Origin: Heligmosomoides polygyrus polygyrus
Taxonomy: Eukaryota > Nematoda > Chromadorea > Rhabditida > Heligmosomidae
Assembly (NCBI GenBank): GCA_947396885.1
Contig: OX377202.1
Span: 6,696,001 to 6,760,000 of the forward strand
Length of the DNA stretch: 64,000 nucleotides
Direction: 5' to 3'
Part shown: positions 42,760 to 53,319 of the stretch, one piece after another
Layout: each line of letters begins with the position of its first letter
Numbering within the stretch: the first letter of the stretch is position 1
Position numbers and translations under genes: made by a program
Notes under the pieces: model-generated
Databases searched by the model: none
What the model saw: the letters and a program-made list of their open reading frames with translations, nothing else
Told to the model about the DNA's origin: nothing

Positions 42760-43040
42760 ATAGAAAATCGATTATCGATTAGCTCTTTGAAATATCAAAA
42801 TCCATTAGAAGGACTTCACTTATTTGACCTATATGATCTATTGTTGTCTCAAATTCGCCTACACTTCAATAATCCATCACTTGGGGGTGAGTATCAAAGA
42901 GCCAAAGGTATTTTATGAATGCACCTACTTGGCCCGGATTCGTCATCAAAGGAGTCGGTAAGTCGCTACCACAGATTTGCCTAACCGACTCATTGACAGA
43001 AACTTACGGGTCCTTGTAATTTACGAAGGACGCGGTAAGA
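42760..43040. other. No gene; partial GCCCGGATTCGTCA end
   Basis: GGCCCGGATTCGTCATCAAA near 42934 resembles a GGGGCCGGATTC MITE end, without a clear partner. Confidence 0.35.
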
Positions 43041-43325
43041 CCTGTTCATACTTCGTGACAAGAGCGGCTCGTTGCCCGTGCAAAACATGTGTATCGATTA
43101 AGCCCTAGTTTATACTTGCGCCGCTGCGCGGCGTGGCACCATTGTCAGAATAGATATCGACCCGGCGGCGCAAAAAATCGATACCTATGGCGACCGTCGC
43201 GCCGCGCCGCATGGCGGCACAAGGGTAAACAAGGGATAACACCGAGCGCGCGCCGCCAAAAAGTGTTCATACTTCCGCGCGCTGCGCTGTCGTCGCTCTT
43301 GTCGCTGCTGTCGCGAAGTATGAAC
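43041..43325. mobile_element. CCTGTTCATACTTCG MITE containing another MITE
   Basis: Left end ACCTGTTCATACTTCGTGAC and right end GTCGCGAAGTATGAACAGG are inverted. A CCCTAGTTTATACTTG element is inserted inside. Confidence 0.75.
43102..43236. mobile_element. CCCTAGTTTATACTTG MITE, TAA duplication, nested
   Basis: GCCCTAGTTTATACTTGCGC at left and ACAAGGGTAAACAAGGG at right, between TAA (43099-43101) and TAA (43237-43239). Inner GATATCGACC / TCGATACCTATGGCG pair. The 3-bp TAA duplication is PIF/Harbinger (Tourist)-like. Confidence 0.8.
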
Positions 43326-43353
43326 AGGCCCGTAGAGGATGCCACGTCGGTAA

Positions 43354-43487
43354 GCCCTAGTTTATACTTGCGCCGTCACGCGGCGCGGGACCATCATCGC
43401 CATAGATATCGATTTTTCGCGCCGCCCGGTCAATATCTATCCCGACCGCAGTACCACGCCGCCCAGCGGCACAAGTATAAACTGTGC
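43354..43487. mobile_element. CCCTAGTTTATACTTG MITE, TAA duplication
   Basis: GCCCTAGTTTATACTTGCGC to CACAAGTATAAACTGTGC, flanked by TAA at 43351-43353 and 43488-43490. The right TAA is also the left duplication of the next MITE. Confidence 0.85.
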
Positions 43488-43490
43488 TAA

Positions 43491-43610
43491 AGGCCCCCAC
43501 AGACTTCTGCGGCAATGCCGCTCGCCGCTGTGGTTAAGGATAGGGCAGAGCTCGCCGCCCTATGATGAAGGATAGGGCAGCGGCAACGCCGCAGAAGTCT
43601 GGGAGGGCCT
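43491..43610. mobile_element. AGGCCCCCACAGA MITE, TAA duplication
   Basis: AGGCCCCCACAGACTTCTGC at left, GCAGAAGTCTGGGAGGGCCT at right, TAA on both sides (43488-43490, 43611-43613). Same family as 14695-14838. Confidence 0.85.
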
Positions 43611-43724
43611 TAAGTCGACGGCTGTTGCGCATTGGCCGCAGCCGCACCAGCCACCTGGCACAAAGGGCGTTACAGTGTCATTCGCAACAGCGAAAATCCA
43701 GTGGGAGTCTATTTTGACTTTTTT

Positions 43725-44340
43725 TTGATTTTGACGCCTTTCAAGGCCACGATGCTCTATGGAAAGGAAGAGTCTACAGCAAAACAAACTTGGAGAATGC
43801 TGTGTATTTAAATAGGTGTATCGTTGCTCCGTGGGCAGAATTCCGAAAAGACATGTCTCAAAGATTACAGAATTACATGACAATTCGAAACATGGATTAC
43901 ACGGTATTCCAAAGAGAGGGGAGAAATTACCATTTCGTAGGTAATCGTAGAATCGTAGAACTAATTATTCTTATCGTAATGCTTCCGGATCTGTTTTGTA
44001 GTTAGGTTCAAGACCAGTTTTTCCGTGATATCTGTTGTATGCCGAAAACTTCGCCTCAAGCTTCGCCGACGTTTGAAGATCAGGGACGTTGTCGCGTGGG
44101 CCAAGTCGTCGAAAATTGGGTGGGCAGCCACGTAATACGCTTCGCAGACACCCCTGGACGAGGGCCGTCACCGACTGGATTCCGCGGGATGTCAAGAGAA
44201 CACCAGCACGTCTACTAACGCGTTGTTTGGACTTCTTCAGGAAAGCCCTGAACGACAGATATGACGCTCTTCGTGTCCCTCGAGCGAGGAGGATCTATTG
44301 GAGCACTCTGGCACGCGACAGCGAGGATTGGAACAGGTGA
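43725..44340 (+). pseudogene. LINE 3' portion (C-terminal domain)
   Basis: Plus strand: KATMLYGKEESTAKQTWRML in the LYGxExW region, then RRRLKIRDVVAWAKSSKIGW, frameshift, RFADTPWTRAVTDWIPRDVK and DFFRKALNDRYDALRVPRAR RIYWSTLARDSEDWNR before a stop. Typical C-terminus of nematode endonuclease/RT elements. Sequence between 43800 and 43990 does not fit well, so the copy is rearranged. Confidence 0.75.
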
Positions 44341-45023
44341 TACAGGTGATGCCGAAAAGGCTTTGCTAGAACGAACGTTACTAACATTTGGCAATATCGC
44401 CTCCATTTGGCAATATCGCATTCCAGAGTAGCCCCATGAGTCCTAGCTCGGAGGACACGAACAGCTCCAGTTCTCTTGTCCAGGGTTTTAACGATGAAGT
44501 CGAACCATTACGTTGTTGGACTTCCTGACGTTGTTCCTTTTAGCTTTTTGTGCTCACGAGGTGCATTCTTCAGAGCTTCTAAAATGGAAACAGTAATGGA
44601 TGTACAAAGATAAGGAACAACGATGACCTTGAAACTAGCGCTTCAAAAGAAATACCTGTCAAAGGTGCATTCTCGGTCAATGTAAATTCTTAAACGAAGC
44701 TCGAAGACGACGCAACTCTGTGCATTCGTCCGACTACTGTTGGCAACGAGCCCAACCCGCTGCCACTAGGTTAGAAATCAGCAGTGGAGGGTTACCGCTA
44801 CTTCACCGCGTCGTTTACCCGACACTTTAGCGGAGTAACCGTTACAACTGTTTTCATAGGAAACCACGAAATACTGCGTACTTTTGCCGGCAGGAACGAA
44901 GAAGGCGAAACACAAAAAAAACCGAGTTTGCAATGAAAGCGAGGACGGAAATACGAACACAACCAACGCAACAATGAAAACGATCAAGCAAACACCAACA
45001 AACCTGAAGCAACAATGAAAACT
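44341..45023. other. No recognisable gene
   Basis: Contains a short direct duplication (CATTTGGCAATATCGC twice at 44387-44422). Nothing else supported. Confidence 0.4.
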
Positions 45024-45030
45024 AGCAAGT

Positions 45031-45312
45031 TAAAGGATAAGGATAAAGGACGGCGTTACTCAATCTCTTTGGGATGCGCCACGCATTCTTCTTCTACGGG
45101 ATGTCGTGGAGGCGATTTGGCCATACAACGACTTGCGGTGCCTAGCCAACGAACAAGTCAGCGCTTTTTCCTTCCCAGACACGTTTGGTACCAATTCGCC
45201 GACCCCGGAGGGATGGAAGGCTTGGTTGGCCTGGGCGGGAAATCCGAACCAGGAACCTGGTATCCGGTGCAGGCGACAGACGGCGCCTCCTCAGACTGCG
45301 CTCCACGCGCCC
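45031..45312 (-). mobile_element. SINE-A copy, full length
   Basis: Tail AAAGGATAAGGATAAAGG at left, head GCTCCACGCGCCC at right. AGCAAGTTAA on both sides (45024-45033, 45313-45322) is the target duplication. A small internal deletion removes the ATGCGTA part of the body. Confidence 0.9.
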
Positions 45313-45458
45313 AGCAAGTTAACACGAATAAAAACAAGGAAACAACTAAAACACGAATAAAAACGTCGAATCAGTGAGAACGATTAAGTGAACATGAATA
45401 TGATAAAAGAGTTCACAACAAAAGCAAATAAGGAAATTTATACAATAATTTATATTTT

Positions 45459-45545
45459 CACGTCAAATTGGACACTTTTTAAACCAAATTGAACGCTTTT
45501 CTTAGCAGTTTGGCTTGAACTGTGTCCAATTTGACGTGAAAATCG
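45459..45545. repeat. Minimal LTE derivative (87 bp)
   Basis: ATTTTCACGTCAAATTGGAC and the inverted GTCCAATTTGACGTGAAAAT, perfect over 20 bases, separated by under 50 bases: both LTE ends with nearly all interior deleted. Confidence 0.7.
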
Positions 45546-46590
45546 TGAAATGAAACGCGAAGTCAGTTGAGAAGCAGCTTAAAGCGGAGGATTCCAGACC
45601 TAAATTTTAAGGTTGTGGTCATCTCAATATGAAGCGTAAACGACTCCCAGGCTCGAAGTCGAAGGTCTATGCCCCTTAGAATGTTTTGGCCATGAACAAT
45701 GGGCTATCCTATCCCTCCACCAAGCTATGAATCCGACCACTTCTTCGGCGGATCTCACCCCAGCGCCTGGCACTGCGCTTGAGAGCACCGTAAACTATGT
45801 CAGCTCTCGGCGACCTTTGCGACCAGCGGCTGCACAACGACTCGTCCTCGCCACGGCTTCCACCACAATGACAGCGTGGGTCCCCACTGCGGCTAGAGCC
45901 ATATGGACGAGTTCTCCGTGTGATGCCACGAGACTCTGTAAAAGCCCTTAATACCACGCCGCTCATACGCTGTGTCCAACCTCCGCCGGCTTCCACGTGA
46001 GAACAACCCAAAAACCCGCAACTGAAACAGTGTGATTGTTACGGCTACGGAATTGCAAAGAAGGCCCAGCCTACTCCTTGCTTACTGAACACCACCGAGG
46101 TGATCGTTATAGGTGTTCACTTTGACGTGAAGTTACAAAAATGTTGGTTATTGGTAGAAATGAATCTTTAGATGCAAAGGTGGCTAGAGAGGAATTTCGA
46201 AAATATCTGGCGTTTTTGTCCTTTCTGCTTTCTGACAAACTCGATTTTCTGTACTCTGTTTTCTGGGGAATTTTTCGTGAAAATGTCCGTCCATCCATGC
46301 TCTGTCGAACCTAATAACGCTGTGCTCGTTTCATTATCCTCGTCCATAAAAGAGGGAGCAGTTCATCAAGGATGCACCCCAGTTTTGCCGCCCGCCGTTG
46401 CATGCGAACAGTGCGTGTCGGCTTTCAATCTGCTGTGCCGCTAAGCGTTCTCTTCTTGCTTAAAAAATGAATTCTACTATGACTCGACAATGGGGTCCTG
46501 CTTGCATCGTCAACAATTGAATTTTATACTTTATTGGGGACCTTCTCGATTTTTCGCAGCAACTTTGTGTGTGAAAATAATCGATCTGAA
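45546..46590. other. No supported gene; two weak ORFs
   Basis: A minus ORF at 45709-46011 and its plus shadow (45727-45951) sit in GC-rich DNA. A plus ORF with ATG at 46172 (to 46444) reads FFVKMSVHPCSVEPNNAVLV and GAVHQGCTPV. No family recognised for either. Confidence 0.3.
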
Positions 46591-46593
46591 ATA

Positions 46594-48408
46594 CAGGGTG
46601 TTCCAAAATAACGTGAGGAAAGGTTTTTCAAATACAACTATGAAACATCTAACAGCTTTACAAGATAATGTATAGATAAAAACGACATAGACACTTACTT
46701 ACTTAGATTTAGTTCCTCCCATGCTGTTGGGCATATCGGGCGACGAGAATTCTCCATTGATACCTGTCTTCTGCCAACTCTTCACCTTCGTCTCTGGAAA
46801 TATTTAGTAGTTGAAGGTCCTTTTCGAATGTTCGCCTTAATGTGTTTCTCGGATGACCGAGCGCTCTGCTACCACCTTCAGGAATCCAACACATGGCTAC
46901 TCGAGGAAATCAGTACTCAGGCATTCGCATTACGTGATTAATGCAGAAAGACTACTTGAACCCGGTATGTCCTGCTCCATTTGATACCCGTTTCATCACC
47001 TCTCATGGATTTCCTCATAATAAAGTCCAGAGCAACATTGAACAGAAGAGGGAGAGTACACATCCTTGTCTCACTCCGGTAACAACTTCGAAGAATGTCG
47101 TGTGCATTGCATTCGTTCTGACGCAACAGCGGAAATTCTTGTACAGCTTCTTAAAGAATCAATCCGTACAATATACCGTCGATCGCGTCGAAGATAAAGC
47201 TGCGGCTTTACCACTCAATTGTAGTCCCGATTGTTGCCTACGCGAGTGAAACATGGGCCGTGTCTAGTAGCCATCATAGCCGAGAACAACGGCTTACTGC
47301 AAGGCAACACTATATTAGTCTGGATTCGAAGTGCCCCTCCCCCCTTCCATGGCGGGAATAAGGAAGTCAAAACACTTGGTGAAATTTTGATGATGGACCA
47401 CAAGTCATCTGTAGACAGTCGTTCTCACCCTCGACACAGAGACTCCTTCTGAGCCTTAAGGCTGTATTGACGCTTGGCACGGACCCTGGCCTTCAAAATG
47501 GACCACGCGATGTAGTCCGTCGGATTCATGTCCGAGGAATGCACTGGCCATTCCGCAGACATGACGAAGTCCTGAAAATTGGCCTTGCACCATGCTTGCG
47601 TGCTTTTCGTCCTGTATGTAGGGACTGAATCTTGTTGAAACGTCCACTGCTCATTTCTGTAGTGCTGCTTGGACTAGAAAAGCACCACAGCCTCGAAGGA
47701 AGATGCTCCTTCGGTACATATCTTTGTTTGTTTTTAAACTTTCGTCCAAAAAGACCCGGTGGTCTTTCCGTTGGTGCAGATTCCTCTCCAAGCCTAGAGC
47801 ACTTGCGGATTTTGACGATGTTCGGCGACGGAAGAAGTGGCTGAAGCCCCTCCATATCAGAACCTGTCGTGTTAGAGGTTGTGAGGCTACTTCACGGTGA
47901 ACAGCTGAACAGTGTTCGCTCCCACCTGCGAAATGCGGCCCTCAGCTTGAGCGGGTGGCATCAATGGAGCCGTTCGCGCTTATTCTTGGCCATAAGGAGC
48001 CGAACTTCATGGAACTTGTAGGAGTTGAGTCATTGAGTTTCTTCCTTGTTTTCGATGCACTTCTGTGAGACTAACACAGATAGCATGGGCGATTTTTCTC
48101 ACGAGACGCTCGAATTTGGGATTTTCCGGATCTGCGGCGTATTGATAGCGCGATTTCTTCCTTGTCCTGGACGGTCACCGTCATGGTCAAGCTCCTTACA
48201 TCGACGAGTTTCTGTGGAGGCAGTCGACCGAGCAGGCTACCGATGTCGCATTGCTGCTTTCCTGTAATTGGGACAAAATAGAACTTAAAAAATTATAGCA
48301 CGGACAGAAAGACACGCACAAAAAATGGTGCTATTTCCGCAATGCAGCAGATCGATGCGTTCGCTTGGGAGAACATCAAAACTTCATCACGTTATTTTGG
48401 AACGCTCT
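46594..48408 (-). pseudogene. maT (D37D) element with TIRs, interrupted by a LINE
   Basis: Ends CAGGGTGTTCCAAAATAACG and inverted CGTTATTTTGGAACGCTCTG lie between TA dinucleotides. Minus-strand transposase in broken frames: VACSVDCLHRNSS region (about 48230), DPENPKFERLVRKIAHAICV, NEQWTFQQDSVPTYRTKSTQ (second Asp) and CKANFQDFVMSAEWPVHSSD MNPTDY (third Asp, 37 residues later). Multiple stops. A LINE piece lies at 46690-47330. Confidence 0.85.
46690..47330 (-). pseudogene. LINE fragment inside the maT element, rearranged
   Basis: Minus strand: LLFNVALDFIMRKSMRGDET (RT motif B region, 47060-46980), then the C-terminal block near 46900-46710 (RNTLRRTFEKDLQLLNISRD), ending by a TTACTTACTTA tail complement. 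The plus strand at 47205-47315 reads VVPIVAYASETWAVSSSHHS, the middle of the same protein, inverted. It matches the LINE at 2405-3775. Confidence 0.65.
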
Positions 48409-48437
48409 GTATAGAAAGGTGGTTTAGGCCCTACAAG

Positions 48438-48582
48438 GAGAGCCTCCGGAGTGGCGGTGAGCTTTTGCGATGGAGTGTTTACAGGATGTAGGATCCCGTG
48501 AGGGGAGTCCAAAACCATAGTTACTTTTTTCGGAATGCTCTTATGTGGTCGAAAAAAACCGTGAGCGCGAAGTTCATGACGT
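48438..48582 (-). repeat. Repeat E, inverted copy
   Basis: Reverse complement of the 24765 and 49283 copies (GGAGTCCAAAACCATAGTTA, GGTCGAAAAAAACCGTGAGC). Forms an inverted pair with 49283-49435. Confidence 0.75.
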
Positions 48583-48617
48583 CCTGTGCTCCTGCTGCTT
48601 GACGCGTCAGCGCTGCA

Positions 48618-48665
48618 AGCGTCAGCTTCACGGAATGAGCTCGGTTATTCCGTGAAGCTGACGCT
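48618..48665. repeat. Perfect hairpin, 19-bp stem and 10-base loop
   Basis: AGCGTCAGCTTCACGGAAT, loop GAGCTCGGTT, ATTCCGTGAAGCTGACGCT. Strong stem-loop beside repeat E. Confidence 0.9.
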
Positions 48666-49196
48666 ATCGCTCCTGAGCAAAAGATAAGATAAGTAAGATA
48701 GGAAAGCCCTTTCCTCAACCAAACCAGCCAACCGGGCAGCTGAGCGATGGTTGGCAGTGGTCCAATGCCGACACCAGAGAAAGAAAGAACGACCGTCCCT
48801 CACCGCAAATATGTACTGAGCCTGAGAGCGACGCCCCGCCTCGTTTTTGACGCACTGAAGCCGCTGCCGAGTGTGTCCAACCCTTTATGATATAGAACTG
48901 TGAAACATTTAAAACATAATCGCTTATCACACCAGCAGCATCTTACAAACGCTAGGGGGCGAACAATCTTCCTCTCCCTGACGAGACATCACTACTTCTT
49001 CTTCGTTGAAAGCATAAACGGTAGGCGTAGCGAAGGGCCCGGGTGATCATCTACACATCCAGCGGGTACCCAAGCGTATACCGGACATGGACGGAATACC
49101 GGAGCGATTAGTCGTTCACAGATTGACTCCTGTGATCACGCAACCCCATAATAATAACGATCCGATGTTTGCAAAAACATCGGCGACACCGGTGGC
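48666..49196. other. No certain gene
   Basis: A minus-strand acceptor-like site (TTATCTTTTGCTCAG, complement at 48672-48686) lies beside a minus ORF reading GEGRSFFLSLVSALDHCQPS. Weak and unassigned. Confidence 0.3.
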
Positions 49197-49264
49197 CAAA
49201 CCATCAAACCCTTTCGGTGCGCTCGAGAGGCGATCCCTCTACCACTACGCCAAATGACCACACC
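49197..49264 (-). repeat. tRNA-like unit
   Basis: Minus strand GGTGTGGTCATTTGGCGTAG TGGTAGAGGG has an A-box-like start and GGGTTTGATGGTTTGGCCAC stands at the B-box position with departures from GGTTCGANNC. Pseudo-tRNA or SINE head, followed by repeat E as at 24676. Confidence 0.45.
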
Positions 49265-49282
49265 GGGCTGGGTGGCAGCAGG

Positions 49283-49435
49283 GCGCCATGAACTTCGCGC
49301 TCACGCTCTCAAAGGCCCTTTTTCGACCACAGAAGAGCATTCCGAAAAAAGTAACTATGGTTTTGGACTCCCCACACGGGACCCTACATCTTGCATTGCA
49401 AAAGGTCACCGCTAGCTTAGAGGCTCTCCTTGTTA
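49283..49435 (+). repeat. Repeat E, copy 3
   Basis: AACTTCGCGCTCACGCTCTC, TTTTTCGACCACAGAAGAGC, TTTGGACTCCCCACACGGGA, AGGCTCTCCTTG. 49436-49719 that follows shows nothing supported. Confidence 0.75.
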
Positions 49436-49719
49436 GCATTCTACTTTCTCATCGTTTGCATGGAGTTTGATCAAAGGCGTGAGAATGTTGGTTACTCGAC
49501 GGAGAACAACAGCATTTGCAATACCGACGCTCGCCAAGCTGTCTTAAGCTTCTGATTTGACACCAATTCTGTCTCTATCTGTCGTCCTGCTTGCAGCGGG
49601 CATACCCTCTTCTCGAAGGGATATTTATTCGCTTTTCTGGAGGATTTATTGAAGATATTACAGTAGGCTATTTTGGCACGTGATAGGGATTAATGAATGG
49701 CGACATTTCATTGGGTCGA

Positions 49720-50795
49720 AAAACAAGTCGCCGCCTTTTTAAGCATCTTTTTCTAAATTTTGCTGAAAGTTTCTTGCTTAGTGATGTATGCCGTTCAAAA
49801 GAAAATAAATTGGGCTATCAGAAAGTATATGTTTCGATTTTTCCCCCTTTTTTAATGACCTAAAAACTGACGATTTTCGTCAGTTTTTAGGTCATTGAAG
49901 TGGAAGGTCAAAAAATTAAAAATGAACTTCGCGTGCAGCTCCTCTCTGCTTAAGTTTAAGAGTTTTTTGCACAGCTTTATGTAAAACACCATTCGAAAGA
50001 GGATGCTTTGTTCTACAAGCGAATACATCGGATTTTTCGTTTCATTTTCATTTTTGTTAATTTCCAGCATTTTAAAGTGGAGTATAGGTGACATAAATTA
50101 TTTTCACCAACAGCTCCTCTTCTTTGGTTTATTTTTTACTTGAACCTGATGACCTGAAGATTAATAAAATTCGGAATAACTAAAGAACAGAACATATAAT
50201 CTGATGGAACGAAGCATTCTTCTTCAAATGACAAATGAAGGACACTGTGCGAAAGAATTAGTATAGCCCACTTTCCTCTTTTTTTACGTTCGCTAAAAAT
50301 TGACAAATATCAGCAAAAGCAAATAAACGCAACACACAAGCTTTGATAGACAAAAACATTTTGAAAGAATATAACACTGTTCAAAAAATTGCCCAAAGAG
50401 TAGGAGTTGTTTTATTAAAAAATTATGCCTTCAGAACGCACTACTTTAATTCCCTGAAAATTAACCAAAATCAAAATAAACAAAAAACCAACGCTAACTC
50501 TTGTAGATCCTCTTTCGATCATTGTGTAAGGTTGTGAAAAAATATCCGAAATGTAAGCAGAGAGGAGGAGTTGTCGGCGAATGTCGTTCTTCTTTTTTGA
50601 CTTTCCACTTTAATGACAGAAAAAAATGACGAAAATTGAAATGAAAACAATCCATTTTTAGGCAGAAAAAATCATCTTCTTTCGAACGGATATACAGTGT
50701 TATGCAAAAATTATTTTTAAAAAATCCAGTGAAATGCAAAATAAAATGTTTGGAAAAACGACGGAAACTTAGTTTCCAGCCTAATGCTTTCTACC
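49720..50795. repeat. AT-rich CTCCACTTTAATG-family repeat
   Basis: Family blocks in both orientations (ATTTTAAAGTGGAGTATAGG, TCGAAAGAGGATGC, GACTTTCCACTTTAATGACA, CAAAAATTGAAATGAAAAC). A local palindrome AAAACTGACG/CGTCAGTTTT lies at 49863-49890. Confidence 0.55.
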
Positions 50796-50985
50796 GCTCC
50801 TGATTCCTATAGAGGACAGCCATGTTGATGATGTGTAGAACGGAGTTGCCATGTTCCAGGTAAATATCCGCAAGCCGTCGTTGTCCAGAGGTGAGCGAAC
50901 GTCCCACGAAGGCCGATCCAGACGTAGTCACATGGTGAGTTGCTGGCTGCTACTGTACCCTGTTCTACAAATACTTTATTCAATC

Positions 50986-51168
50986 CATGTCGCGAATGTG
51001 GGCAGCACTGAGATATGGTAACGTGCCAGCCAATCATATCCAAGCAGAGCACCGACCGAACACACGTCATCCAATTAGGGCACTGGCCCCTTCTGGTGAC
51101 ACGCCCGTTCGATGCGGCTTGATTGGCTGGCCGCTTCTCATGTCCCAATGCTGGCCACATTCGCGACT
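50986..51168. mobile_element. CATGTCGCGAA palindromic MITE
   Basis: CATGTCGCGAATGTGGGCAG to CTGGCCACATTCGCGAC, with CCAGCCAATCAT and TTGATTGGCTGG inside. Confidence 0.75.
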
Positions 51169-51274
51169 AGGAACTTTTCTTCTCTACTATGTGAGGATGT
51201 AGGAATAAGAAGTATCTATTGGCAATCTTACTGAAAAAATCACCGAAAAATACGCTATTTTGCCACGACTAGTC

Positions 51275-51500
51275 ATGGTTATAACCACAGTATTCTCTGG
51301 TTCAGTCGGAGGAGACGTCGACTCTCGCACGCACCTCGAATCGATTCAGGGTTTCGGTTCCACAAAGTCCGAAATGTGTTCCGTTCCTTTCACGTTGGCT
51401 AGGAGCGTTGCCTGGAAGAAACAAAACACGGTTTTGCTGGCTCCTCCTCCTTTGTGTAGTCGGGAAACACCTTCAGATTACTTCCACGATACCTCATAGA
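51275..51500 (+). repeat. Decayed SINE relative
   Basis: CAGTCGGAGGAGACGTCGAC TCTCGCACGCACC and TTTCGGTTCC keep SINE head order but no clear tail. It sits at the left edge of the duplicated segment. Confidence 0.45.
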
Positions 51501-52400
51501 AATGAAATGCGTGGCGCACACAGCCAGCTAATTGAACGAGGACTTCTATCCCGTCGTTTTTTCGTAACTTTTTAGTTAGAGTTAGTTAAATGCATTGTTT
51601 TAAGAGACCTTTTCATCATTTAGAGTAGAAGTGTTTTTTGTAAAATTTAAAATTGTGAAATTTTAGTAAAAAAATAATACGAAATACGAAACTCGAAATA
51701 TAAGAGCTCAAAATGGCTAGAAATCGGGTCTTGGACCACATACGCGTAACCTCCGTACATTTCCAGTCCATCATGTTCGCTCAAAATTGCAGTCATAGAA
51801 ATCTGCTTTACATAGCGCAGTCGGAACAGGCGCTGGTCGTCGCTTGCACCTCGTATCGATTCTTGGTTCAGGTTCCGCTGGGCAATACTGAACCAATGAT
51901 CACTTTGAGGTCCGTGAACTAATCGTAGATTTGTCTGGGTCGATGAAGCACTGAAATGTCCATGGTTTGGCCAACACAAATCAATATATGGTCCAGAAAC
52001 TCCATCAAATTGTCCCGTGGAAGTAGAATACGCGGCGCTTCCCAAACAAGGATTCCTTAACGCCAACCTTTATCATCTCTTATCGTTTAAACAAATATTG
52101 CTGGTATTACATTTACTTCATTTTTTATTTTTTACGTTCATAATGGACAAGGATGAATGTTTAGGAGAGAAATGAAGAGCGCAAACATATGAAAAACGAT
52201 AACGCTTATAAAAATTTGAAACTTGAAAAGCAATTAAACTTAATCCTTACAAAACTTGATGAAATATAAGGTGAAAATAAATTTGAACTTACAAATAGAA
52301 ATAAAACATATTTGCTATACTATTAATATTATTTGCTTTGTGAAGGTTTCCACGTTTACGAGCTGTAAAAACATATAGTCAATCCATCCGCGTTCACTTG
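51500..52400 (+). repeat. Duplicated segment, copy B (without SINE-A)
   Basis: Paralogue of 39020-40257. The sequence passes uninterrupted from AAACTCGAAATATAAGAGCT to CAAAATGGCTAGAAATCGG where copy A holds SINE-A. Diverged overall, so the duplication is old. Confidence 0.8.
51806..52080 (+). mobile_element. SINE variant (SINE-B), copy 2
   Basis: CATAGCGCAGTCGGAACAGG, GTATCGATTCTTGGTTCAGG TTCC, AAGTAGAATACGCGGCGCTT and AACGCCAACCTTTATCATCT. Paralogous position to 39668-39957. Confidence 0.7.
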
Positions 52401-52404
52401 AGTT

Positions 52405-52480
52405 ATATATGAAGGACAAAGGACGGTGTTAATCAACCTTCGTACGGGGTTGCGCCATGCATTCTAATTCCACTGGTTTT
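52405..52480 (-). mobile_element. SINE-A tail fragment
   Basis: AAGGACAAAGGACGGTGTTA and GTTGCGCCATGCATTCTAAT. Another copy begins just downstream. Confidence 0.6.
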
Positions 52481-52490
52481 CAGTGAAGGC

Positions 52491-52737
52491 AACACAGCGT
52501 TAGTCAAATCCTACGGGGATGCGCTACGCATTATCATTCTTCTACGGGATATCGTGGAGGCTTGAATTCGGATTTGTCCATACAATGACTATCCTTCTCA
52601 GGCATGTCTGGTACCAATTCACCGATCCTGGAGGCATGGGAAGCTTGGTTGGCCTGGGCGGGAAATCCGAACCAAGAGCCTGGCATCGGATGCACGAGAC
52701 AGCCGGCACCTCCTCCGACTGCGTTACACACGCCCGT
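52491..52737 (-). mobile_element. SINE-A copy, internally deleted
   Basis: AACACAGCGTTAGTCAAATC to GCGTTACACACGCCC. Lacks the GGTGGCCAGCCGATGAACAA part of the body. Confidence 0.75.
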
Positions 52738-53289
52738 GGCTGATATAAAATTATTGGGTTTTTTCCTTGTTCTTAGATTTTAACATTTAATAGCCGTGTT
52801 TTTATATGGCGGTTACAAAATATTAAAACCTAAGAAAAGCGAAAACTCAAAGCAATATACGATTAAATTCAAAATTTTAACCTACAAAACAATTTAAAAT
52901 GCTAACTGACAAAACATCGGCCTAAATAAATAAATGTAAATAAATAAATAAATAAATGTGTTTATTTGTTGTTTGAACGTTTCTGAATTTTTAAACCCGA
53001 TAAAAACTTCCATCCACGTTTTCCTGAGTTGCATATAATCGTTAAAAAAGTATTTTTGTTGTTGTTGGGGAATTGCTGAGTATGAATGCTTTATTTTTTA
53101 CACAAGCACTGCTTTTAAATGCTCATGTCTAGCAATTGCTCTCCTGTGTGGGTTTGTACGCCGAGAAGCCTTAAAATACCGCAAAAAGATAAAAATACAG
53201 AAAAATACAAAACAAAAAAAATATTGAAATGTTTCTGCTTAAGACTGCTACGCATCTAGTTTCTGAGGACATGTTTTGGTGTCTAGAAT
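52738..53289. other. AT-rich, no gene; TAAA microsatellite
   Basis: TAAATAAATAAATG runs at 52922-52955, then AT-rich sequence with lysine/phenylalanine-rich shadow ORFs. Confidence 0.45.
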
Positions 53290-53319
53290 TTGCGGTAGAA
53301 AAGATTTTGCATCGGCTAT

